NCBI GenBank assembly: GCA_009908885.1
Contig: JAAAOL010000433.1
Coordinates: 1-13,654 of the forward strand
Direction of reading: 5' to 3'
Source of the DNA: Bacteroidota bacterium
GTDB taxonomy: Bacteria; Bacteroidota; Rhodothermia; Rhodothermales; JAAAOL01
DNA length: 13,654 nucleotides
Below, piece by piece: positions 1 through 5,581 of the stretch. Made by a program: the position numbers and the translations under genes. Numbering within the stretch: position 1 is the first letter of the stretch; the number at the start of each line of letters is the position of its first letter. Under the pieces are notes generated by a model. It was not told the DNA's origin. It saw only the letters and a list, made by a program, of their open reading frames with translations, and did no database searches.

Positions 1-301
1 TGCGGAACTCGTAGTCGAAGTCGCTGACCTGCCGCAGGCCGCGCACCAGCGCGATGGCGCCGCGCTCGCGGGCCCGATCCACCAGCAGCCCTTCGAAGGC
101 CGACACCGAGACGCCGTGCAAGTGCTGCGTGCAGTCCTCGATCAGGGCGCACCGCTCCTCGACGGAAAGCAGCGGCGCCTTGCTGGCGTTGATGGCCACG
201 GTCACCTCGACCTGGTCGAACAGGCGCGAGGCCCGCTCCAGCACGTCGAGGTGGCCGAACGTAAACGGATCGAAGGTGCCGGGGTAGAGTGCGAGAGCCA
301 T
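1..301 (-). CDS. coaD: Phosphopantetheine adenylyltransferase, N-terminal part (cut by window edge)
   Basis: Catalyses ATP + 4'-phosphopantetheine to dephospho-CoA + diphosphate, the fourth step of coenzyme A synthesis in the cytosol. Only the first 100 codons are inside the window; the family is usually about 160 residues, so roughly the last third lies to the left. Seen in the translation: GTFDP at residues 8-12, the nucleotidyltransferase T-x-G-H signature (TFGH, 14-17), a lysine at 41 in the substrate-binding loop, the GLLVD segment (71-75), and VRGLR (86-90) followed by SDFDYEFR, all in the order expected for CoaD. The ATG at 301 sits directly before the conserved ALYPGTFDP start, so the start is secure. 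The CHAD gene lies 82 bases upstream on the same strand and could be co-transcribed. No Shine-Dalgarno box is visible. Confidence 0.96.
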   Translation of the reverse strand, partial: MALALYPGTFDPFTFGHLDVLERASRLFDQVEVTVAINASKAPLLSVEERCALIEDCTQHLHGVSVSAFEGLLVDRARERGAIALVRGLRQVSDFDYEFR

Positions 302-383
302 GGACGGTCATTCATTACGGCGGGGATCCCTGCGTCGGAAGATAGACGCCACGGCGTCCACTGTCTACCCACGCGGTGGGCCT

Positions 384-1331
384 CTACCCGGCGGCCAGCG
401 TGAGCGGGGCAGCACGCTCGGCGTCCTGTGCCTGTGCCTCGCTCCAGGCCCTCCAGTACCTTCCGAAGCGCTCGACCAGTGCCGACGGCTCCTCGGCATA
501 GACGCGCAGCCCCAGCGGACGTGACCGCGCCTGCAACTCGCCGCGGCGACGGTCCATGAGGCCGAGGAAGGCTTGCAGGTGATCGAGGTCGCCGAACACG
601 TCGGGCTCCTCGTCGATGACGCTTTTGAGTTCGGCGAGGTCGTGGTCGTCGCCCAGCAGGTCCGTCAGGTCGTGGAGCTTGTGGCGGCGCTCGTTGACCA
701 GCGGGTCCCAGAGGTTGCGCAGCAGCTTCATGTGGTAGCGGTGATACTTGGCCCGCTTGCGCCACTCGTGGAAGTTCTCGTCCGACGGGTCGTCGTAAGC
801 ACGCCGTTGTCCTTTCCAGCCGCGCTTGTACGTCTTCTGGAGCCCGTCGCGCACGGCGTCGTAGCCGTCGACCGGAATCTGCCAACGTTGGACCCGGTCC
901 TGCGCCTCCACCAGCGTCTCCCGAAACGCTGCGAGCCGCTCGTCCACGTCCTGCCGCTCCATGAGCGCCGTGCGGCGGTCGGTGAGCGTGCGCCGGATCG
1001 GCCCGAAGGCGCTCCGGTCCACCTCCTCGGCAAAATGATCCATCAGCGCGTCGTAGGCCTCCAGATACGCCGTCGCGTCGCGGGCGTCCGAGACGGTGCG
1101 GGCCACGTCGCGGAAGATGGTGTTCTCGCGGTCGTAGAGGTCCGGCACGGCAGGGCGAACGAGGCGCACCAGCCCCCGCAGCTTCTTGCACCGCTTGCGG
1201 ATCTGGTGGATCGTCTCGTGCACGCCGAGGTCCGGGTCGTCCATCTCGCCCAGTGCTTTCTGCAGTTGCTCCTGGGCGATGCGCCGGACGCCCTCAGCGA
1301 CGGATTCGTCGGGTTCGAGACGGTAGGACAT
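384..1331 (-). CDS. Stand-alone CHAD domain protein
   Basis: A 315-residue protein made almost entirely of a CHAD domain (conserved histidine alpha-helical domain), a helical bundle whose members bind inorganic polyphosphate through a basic groove. Seen here: two related His/Arg/Lys-rich helices, HETIHQIRKRCKKLR at residues 38-52 and FHEWRKRAKYHRYHM at 187-201, and the LGDDHDLAEL segment at 226-235 typical of the second half of the domain. There is no CYTH (triphosphate tunnel) domain in front, no signal peptide and no membrane segment, so it is probably cytosolic. The ATG at 1331 begins the domain with a short leader (MSYRLEPDES). It is transcribed away from the sigma factor gene and towards coaD. 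A link to polyphosphate is inferred from the family; the cellular role of such solo CHAD proteins is not established by this sequence. Confidence 0.9.
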   Translation of the reverse strand: MSYRLEPDESVAEGVRRIAQEQLQKALGEMDDPDLGVHETIHQIRKRCKKLRGLVRLVRPAVPDLYDRENTIFRDVARTVSDARDATAYLEAYDALMDHFAEEVDRSAFGPIRRTLTDRRTALMERQDVDERLAAFRETLVEAQDRVQRWQIPVDGYDAVRDGLQKTYKRGWKGQRRAYDDPSDENFHEWRKRAKYHRYHMKLLRNLWDPLVNERRHKLHDLTDLLGDDHDLAELKSVIDEEPDVFGDLDHLQAFLGLMDRRRGELQARSRPLGLRVYAEEPSALVERFGRYWRAWSEAQAQDAERAAPLTLAAG

Positions 1332-1500
1332 AGCAGGATAACATGTGGTGGAGCGTATTTTGAAGATCTATCGGCGCTCTGCCGAATTGTTGCCTACTGC
1401 CCGTCGAGATTACAGGCCGTGCACAGGTCGATGAACCTCATGCGCGGCGGCTCGTTCTGTAAGCCCTCTCGGTGCTCTCCGCTCTCGCTCCCCGTAACGC
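1332..1500. promoter_or_regulatory. Divergent intergenic region between CHAD gene and sigma factor gene
   Basis: This 169-base gap must contain the start signals for the minus-strand CHAD gene and the plus-strand sigma factor gene. The only clearly AT-richer patch is around 1348-1366. No convincing -35/-10 or Bacteroidota-type promoter pair could be placed. The last 40 bases before the sigma factor ATG are pyrimidine-rich, with CTC recurring every seven bases (1468, 1475, 1482), resembling the more regular tract before sdhB. No Shine-Dalgarno box. Confidence 0.5.
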
Positions 1501-2142
1501 ATGGCCCCCTCGTCGCAACATAAGCCCAACGATCCGCCCGCCTCGGGCGCGCGCTCGGCGTCGGACCCGCTCGACGTCGAGGCGATCCTCAGTGGCGACC
1601 GGCGCGCTTTCGAGCACCTGGTGCGCAAAGAAAGCCCCCGGCTGTTCCGCGTGATCGTGCGGATCATCCGCGACGACGACGAAGCGCAGAGCATCATGCA
1701 GGAGACGTTCCTCCAGGCCTACCAGCGGCTCGACACGTTTCGGGGCGACGCGAAGCTGACGACCTGGATCTACGCCATCGGCATCAACCAGGCCCGGGCG
1801 GCCCTCCGCAAGAAGCGGCGGACGAACCCGATGGAAGAGGCCGACATGGAGCGCCTCCAGCCCTCGTTTAACAAAGGCATGTACGCCGAGCCGCCGAAGG
1901 AGTGGGATCCGCAGAAGATGGCGGAGCGCTCCGAGCGGCAGCGCCTGGTGCGCGAGGCCGTCGACCAGCTGCCGGAGAACTACCGCACCGTCGTCATCCT
2001 GCGCGACCTGGAAGAACTCTCCACCGCCGAGGCCGCCGACATTCTGGGCATCAGCGAGGGGGCGACCCGCGTGCGGCTCCACCGCGCCCGCAAGGCCCTG
2101 CGCAGCATCCTCGCGTCGCACTTCGAGGACCGCGCCACCTAG
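1501..2142 (+). CDS. ECF-type RNA polymerase sigma factor
   Basis: A 213-residue sigma-70 family protein of the extracytoplasmic-function class, containing only regions 2 and 4. Region 2 spans about residues 37-105: the QETF box (67-70), the acidic/aromatic stretch around AYQRLDTF, and TTWIYAIGINQAR followed by a basic RKKRR tail. Region 4 spans about 147-203, with LPENYRTVVILRDLEELS and the helix-turn-helix STAEAADILGISEGATRVRL leading into the final RARKAL helix. The linker (106-146) is somewhat long and charged. The N-terminal 25 residues are low-complexity and probably disordered. ATG 1501 is the first start in this frame. The zinc-type anti-sigma gene follows after 53 bases, the classical arrangement in which the second product holds the sigma factor inactive. 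Target genes cannot be read from the window; self-activation is common in the class but no matching promoter was identified. Confidence 0.95.
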   Translation: MAPSSQHKPNDPPASGARSASDPLDVEAILSGDRRAFEHLVRKESPRLFRVIVRIIRDDDEAQSIMQETFLQAYQRLDTFRGDAKLTTWIYAIGINQARAALRKKRRTNPMEEADMERLQPSFNKGMYAEPPKEWDPQKMAERSERQRLVREAVDQLPENYRTVVILRDLEELSTAEAADILGISEGATRVRLHRARKALRSILASHFEDRAT

Positions 2143-2195
2143 CTGCCTCGCCACTCCCGCCCCACTCGCTCTATCCCACACTCCGCCCTGCTCCT

Positions 2196-2492
2196 ATGAG
2201 CCTGTTTACCGACATCCGCCGCCTCTTCATGCTGTCCTGCGAGGATGTCAACGACTTCATCGTCGAGTACCTGGACGGCACCCTCGACGACCGCACGCGC
2301 CGCCGCTTCGAGAAGCACATCGCCAACTGCCCGGCGTGCAGCACCTACCTGGACCAGTACCGCGAGACCGTCACCCTGGTAAAGGAAGAGGCCGACGCGG
2401 ACGTGCCCGAGCCGCCCGAGGAACTGGTGGACGCCACGCTGGACTTCCTGCGCCAGCACTACGACGACGCCGCAAAGAACGGCGCCAGCTAA
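2196..2492 (+). CDS. Soluble zinc-finger (ZAS-type) anti-sigma factor
   Basis: A 98-residue protein just downstream of the ECF sigma gene. It carries the H-x3-C-x2-C signature of zinc-containing anti-sigma domains (H41, C45, C48) inside RRFEKHIANCPAC, preceded by C15 in LSCEDVNDFIVEYLDGTL, giving the usual three-cysteine/one-histidine zinc site. Family knowledge: the N-terminal ZAS fold wraps around its sigma factor and blocks binding to core polymerase. The remaining tail (about 65-98) is acidic with PEPPEELVDATLDFL and has no hydrophobic segment, so this is a cytosolic anti-sigma, unlike the common membrane-anchored type. ATG 2196 is chosen because the zinc domain begins directly after it; the frame is open further upstream, but only through the sigma gene. 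Whether the cysteines sense redox state or simply hold zinc cannot be told here. Confidence 0.88.
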   Translation: MSLFTDIRRLFMLSCEDVNDFIVEYLDGTLDDRTRRRFEKHIANCPACSTYLDQYRETVTLVKEEADADVPEPPEELVDATLDFLRQHYDDAAKNGAS

Positions 2493-2587
2493 CGCACGCC
2501 CTACGCCGAGAGAACCGAGGCGGCACGTCTCCGTTGTGATGGTCTGATTGCCTCGTTGCCTCCTCCGGCTCCGCCTGTTCGCGCGCC

Positions 2588-3364
2588 TTGCCTGCTTCCC
2601 CATCCACGTCTGACTCGACCGACGCCGACGCGTCGCCCGCGGACCGCGCCCTCGTCATCATCCCGACGTACAACGAGGCCGCTAACATCGAGACGGTGGT
2701 GGAGCAGACGCTCGCGCTGCCCGAAGCGCTCCACGCCCTCATCATCGACGACGGCTCCCCGGACGGCACGGCGGGTCGCGTGCGGACGCTGCAGGAGACC
2801 TACCCGGACCGGCTGCACCTCATCGAGCGGGCGGGCAAACTGGGCCTCGGGACGGCGTATAAGCGCGGCTTTCGCTTCGCGCTGAGGCGGGGCTACACGT
2901 TCATCTGCGAGATGGACGCCGACCTGTCGCACAACCCGGACGACCTGTCGCGCCTCATCGCGCCGGTGCGGGCGGACCGGGCCGACCTCGCCATCGGCTC
3001 CCGCTACGTGGACGGCGTGCGCGTGATGAACTGGCCGCTCTCGCGCCTCATCCTGTCCTACGGCGCCGGGATCTACACGCGCGCCATCACCCGCCTGCCG
3101 GTCTACGACGTGACCGCCGGCTTCAAGTGCTACCACCGCCGCGTGCTGGAGGCCATCGACCTAGGCCGCGTCAAATCCAACGGCTACTCGTTCCAGGTGG
3201 AGATGAAGTATCGCGCCTGGAAGCGCGGCTTTCGCCTGGTGGAGGTGCCCATCGTGTTCACCGAGCGCACCGAGGGGCAAAGCAAGATGAGCAAGCAGAT
3301 CGTCCGCGAGGCCGCCTTCAAAGTGTGGGAACTGCGACTGCGTGATCTTTTCGGCAAACTCTGA
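2588..3364 (+). CDS. Polyprenol monophosphomannose synthase-like family 2 glycosyltransferase
   Basis: A 258-residue GT2 enzyme of the dolichol/polyprenol-phosphate mannose synthase (DPM1) branch, expected to transfer mannose (or a related hexose) from GDP-sugar to a polyprenyl phosphate at the inner membrane face. Seen: PTYNE (26-30) in the nucleotide-binding strand, DDGSPDGT (54-61), the metal-binding DAD of EMDADLSHNPDDL (110-112), GSRYVDG (137-143), TAGFKCYHR (176-184), GYSFQVEMKYRA (199-210) and TEGQSKMS (228-235), all in DPM1 order. There is no C-terminal membrane domain, so it is the short soluble form. The start is TTG at 2588: an in-frame stop lies at 2537-2539 and no ATG or GTG exists before the first conserved strand. 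It follows the anti-sigma gene by 95 bases and precedes icd by 100. The exact sugar is inferred. Confidence 0.88.
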   Translation: MPASPSTSDSTDADASPADRALVIIPTYNEAANIETVVEQTLALPEALHALIIDDGSPDGTAGRVRTLQETYPDRLHLIERAGKLGLGTAYKRGFRFALRRGYTFICEMDADLSHNPDDLSRLIAPVRADRADLAIGSRYVDGVRVMNWPLSRLILSYGAGIYTRAITRLPVYDVTAGFKCYHRRVLEAIDLGRVKSNGYSFQVEMKYRAWKRGFRLVEVPIVFTERTEGQSKMSKQIVREAAFKVWELRLRDLFGKL

Positions 3365-3370
3365 CCGGAC

Positions 3371-3398
3371 TTTGGATTTTGGGTTCGGGATTTTGGAT
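3371..3398 (+). repeat. Four tandem heptanucleotides between glycosyltransferase gene and icd
   Basis: Four consecutive 7-base units start six bases after the glycosyltransferase stop codon. Units one and four are TTTGGAT; unit two differs at one base and unit three at two. The tract is T/G-rich and stands out from the GC-rich surroundings. It does not code and forms no obvious hairpin on its own. Confidence 0.75.
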
Positions 3399-3464
3399 TC
3401 TCTCGTTCGAACGTCCTTCGATACCTGCTCGACACCCCTTTACACCGACCCTCACCCACGGAAT

Positions 3465-4724
3465 ATGGCCTACACCCACCTCACCCCGCCCACCGACGGC
3501 GAACGCATCACCAAGTCCGGCGACGCCCTGCACGTGCCGGACCGTCCGATTCTGCCTTTCATCGAGGGCGACGGCACCGGCCCTGACATCTGGCACGCCG
3601 CGCAGCACGTCTTCGACGGCGCCGTGGAGAAAGCCTACGGCGGCGAGCGCGAGATCGTCTGGTTCGAGGTCTTCGCCGGCGAAAAGTCGCACCGCACATA
3701 CGGCGAGTGGCTGCCCGATGACACGCTGGAAGCCATCCGCGAGTACCTCGTCGCCATCAAGGGCCCGCTCACCACGCCCGTCGGCGGCGGCATCCGGAGC
3801 CTGAACGTGGCCCTGCGCCAGCGGCTCGACCTGTACGCCTGCGTGCGCCCCGTGCGCTACTTCGAAGGCGTCCCCTCGCCCGTCAAGGAGCCGGAGCTGG
3901 TGGACATGGTCATCTTCCGCGAGAACTCGGAAGACATCTACGCCGGGATCGAGTTCAAGGACGGCACCGACGAGACCGAGCGCTTCAAGCAGCTCTTCCA
4001 GGAGGCGTTCCCGACCAAATTCGACAAGATCCGCTTCCCCGACTCCAGCGGCATCGGCGTCAAGCCCATCTCGCAGGAAGGCACGGCGCGGCTCGTGCGG
4101 TCGGCCATCGAGCACGCCATCGAGCGCGGCTACGACAGCGTCACGCTCGTCCACAAGGGCAACATCATGAAGTTCACCGAGGGCGCCTTCCGCGACTGGG
4201 GCTACCAGGTGGCGAAGGACGACTTCGGCTCCGAGGACCTGAACGGCGGCCCGTGGCAGGTCATCACGACCGACGACGGCCACGAGATCATCGTCAAGGA
4301 TGTCATCGCCGACGCGTTCCTCCAGCAGATCCTGACGCGCCCCGCCGAGTACGACGTCATCGCCACGATGAACCTGAACGGCGACTACGTGTCCGACGCG
4401 CTGGCGGCGCAGGTGGGCGGCATCGGCATCGCGCCGGGCGCCAACATCAACTACAACACCGGCCAGGCCATCTTCGAGGCCACGCACGGCACGGCGCCCA
4501 AGTACGCGGGGATGGACAAGGTGAACCCGTCGTCCCTCATCCTCTCGGGCGAGATGATGTTCCGCTTCATGGGCTGGGACGAGGCCGCCGACCTCATCAT
4601 CCACGCCATGGAAAAGACCATCGGCCAGAAGCGCGTGACGTACGACTTCGAGCGGCTCATGGACGACGCCGAGCTGCTCAAGTGCAGCGAGTTCGGCTAC
4701 GCCCTCGTCGAGAATATGGAGTAA
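3465..4724 (+). CDS. icd: NADP-dependent isocitrate dehydrogenase
   Basis: Converts isocitrate to 2-oxoglutarate and CO2 while reducing NADP+, a TCA-cycle step in the cytosol. The 419-residue product follows the bacterial dimeric E. coli-type enzyme throughout. Seen: the substrate loop GGGIRSLNVALRQ (108-119, with S112 matching the phosphorylatable E. coli serine 113), catalytic Y159 in RENSEDIYAG, K231 in VHKGNIMK, metal ligands D283, D307 and D311 in KDVIADAF and NLNGDYVSDAL, and the NADP-selecting K346-Y347, V353, Y393 and R397. The ATG at 3465 is chosen because the enzyme family begins with such a short leader; the open frame reaches back to 3342 but would overlap the previous gene and read through the heptanucleotide repeat. 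No kinase/phosphatase gene (aceK) is in the window. A hairpin lies downstream (4754-4793). Confidence 0.98.
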   Translation: MAYTHLTPPTDGERITKSGDALHVPDRPILPFIEGDGTGPDIWHAAQHVFDGAVEKAYGGEREIVWFEVFAGEKSHRTYGEWLPDDTLEAIREYLVAIKGPLTTPVGGGIRSLNVALRQRLDLYACVRPVRYFEGVPSPVKEPELVDMVIFRENSEDIYAGIEFKDGTDETERFKQLFQEAFPTKFDKIRFPDSSGIGVKPISQEGTARLVRSAIEHAIERGYDSVTLVHKGNIMKFTEGAFRDWGYQVAKDDFGSEDLNGGPWQVITTDDGHEIIVKDVIADAFLQQILTRPAEYDVIATMNLNGDYVSDALAAQVGGIGIAPGANINYNTGQAIFEATHGTAPKYAGMDKVNPSSLILSGEMMFRFMGWDEAADLIIHAMEKTIGQKRVTYDFERLMDDAELLKCSEFGYALVENME

Positions 4725-4800
4725 GGTTTGGGGTTGGCAGGTTTCAGGTTTCAAGGTCGCAGGTCGGTGGGTGCAAACGCCGACCTGCAACCTGAAAAAC
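4725..4800. repeat. Inverted pair of heptanucleotide arrays after icd
   Basis: Starting at the base after the icd stop, seven-base units run to about 4767; two adjacent units are identical (AGGTTTC at 4739-4745 and 4746-4752), followed by two units sharing AGGTCG. From 4780 the same kind of units appear on the opposite strand. The two halves pair to give the hairpin listed separately. Confidence 0.75.
4754..4793 (+). terminator. Hairpin downstream of icd, possible terminator
   Basis: A 14-position stem joins 4754-4767 to 4780-4793 with a single C/A mismatch and a 12-base loop; the inner nine pairs (GCAGGTCGG with its complement) are perfect. It begins 30 bases after the icd stop. There is no T-run on either side, so it is not a canonical intrinsic terminator and may instead stabilise the icd transcript end. 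Confidence 0.5.
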
Positions 4801-4893
4801 CGTCGAGCCTGCCATTCTCACCACGGAACCGCCGTTCGTCGTTCTCCATCCAATCCGTCGTGCGGTATCTATCAGTCAGCAGTACCCGCTTCT

Positions 4894-5328
4894 ATGCAGA
4901 CGACCTATCCGACGGACTACGGCCTGCTCACCATCACCTCGCCCGCTGACGCGCTCGACGACGAGGCCGAGGCGCAGCACGACTTTCTGGTGGACCACTG
5001 GACGGAGCTGGCTGCCGCCGCATACCAGGGCTTCCGCAAGGTGGGCCTGGGTGTCATCGTGATCGACGAGGAGGACCGCCAGGACACCGGCGACCAGCCC
5101 TTCGCGACGATGAAGGTGCGCTTTGCCCCACATGGCAATCCATGGCTGATCCACGCCCTGCCGCGCGAGCTGCACCAGTGGATGGAAGAGCAGTTCCAGA
5201 CCTACGACACGGACACGTCGGCCCTGTTCGTCTTCACCGGACCGGACGAAGACGTGCGCGGCTACTGCGCCGAGGGGACGCCGACACCGCCGGAGGCCTA
5301 CCAGCGGGCCCGCGCCCACCTGAACTGA
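4894..5328 (+). CDS. Protein of unknown function, 144 residues
   Basis: I do not recognise a family. The product is acidic and soluble-looking, with no signal peptide, membrane helix or metal motif. The N-terminal half (about 23-47) reads as helices rich in Ala, Asp and Glu (DALDDEAEAQHDFLVDHW); the middle has alternating hydrophobic strands (GLGVIVIDEEDRQ at 51-63, ATMKVRFAPHGNPWLIHALP at 71-90), then a helix (LHQWMEEQF) and a strand (SALFVFTG). The one cysteine is in the YCAEGTPTPPEAY tail. Such an alternating strand/helix order suits a compact alpha/beta domain. ATG 4894 is preferred; the open frame extends to 4771, but that part would translate the icd-side hairpin and is compositionally unlike protein. 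Codon use matches its neighbours. It follows icd by 169 bases and is the last plus-strand gene before the shared terminator. Confidence 0.75.
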   Translation: MQTTYPTDYGLLTITSPADALDDEAEAQHDFLVDHWTELAAAAYQGFRKVGLGVIVIDEEDRQDTGDQPFATMKVRFAPHGNPWLIHALPRELHQWMEEQFQTYDTDTSALFVFTGPDEDVRGYCAEGTPTPPEAYQRARAHLN

Positions 5329-5399
5329 GCTGGACCGCGTCCCTGACGGTACAAGGTAAGCGCATGCGTAACTACCCTGTAAACAGCGGTCTTCATCGT

Positions 5400-5449
5400 C
5401 TCATCACAGGAACCGCCGCGCGCCGCGCGTATCTAAGCGCTGTGATGAG
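5400..5449. other. Long inverted repeat in convergent gap, possible structured RNA
   Basis: CTCATCACAG (5400-5409) and CTGTGATGAG (5440-5449) are perfect reverse complements, separated by 30 bases with a GC-rich core that could itself fold. It is 71 bases after the stop of the unknown gene and 57 bases before the strong terminator at 5507. No reading frame of note covers it. It may be a structured 3' untranslated region or a small RNA ending at that terminator; this is inference. Confidence 0.45.
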
Positions 5450-5506
5450 GGATGGAGGGCCGTCGCACTCTTTCTAACGAGGTGCGCCGGTTCTTCGGGC
5501 TGTGCA

Positions 5507-5541
5507 AAAGCGCCGACTCTGCCTGGCAGGGTCGGCGCTTT
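5507..5541. terminator. Bidirectional intrinsic terminator between convergent genes
   Basis: AAAGCGCCGAC (5507-5517) pairs with GTCGGCGCTTT (5531-5541); the inner bases continue the pairing (one T-G wobble) to a 3-base loop, giving a 16-pair stem. The stem is flanked by an A-run on the left and T-rich sequence on the right, so it can act in both directions. It stands between the plus-strand unknown gene (stop 5328) and the minus-strand ribonuclease gene (stop at 5582), where a shared terminator is expected. Confidence 0.9.
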
Positions 5542-5581
5542 GCCTTTGTGTGCGTCCTCGGGTGCTAGCCGCGTGGACGTA

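Noticed and set aside
345..380. Hairpins between the CHAD and coaD genes as a terminator
   Set aside because: The stems are only five to six pairs with very short loops and no T-run on the minus strand; too weak to call.
573..1523. Long plus-strand open frame opposite the CHAD gene
   Set aside because: It is the complement of the CHAD gene; the Val/Leu/Ala/Arg-rich translation is the usual antisense artefact, and the minus frame has clear CHAD motifs.
3342..3464. Longer N-terminus for isocitrate dehydrogenase
   Set aside because: It would overlap the glycosyltransferase gene and translate the heptanucleotide repeat; the family begins near ATG 3465.
4771..4893. Longer N-terminus for the unknown 144-residue protein
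   Set aside because: It would run through the 3' half of the hairpin after icd and has composition unlike the rest of the protein.
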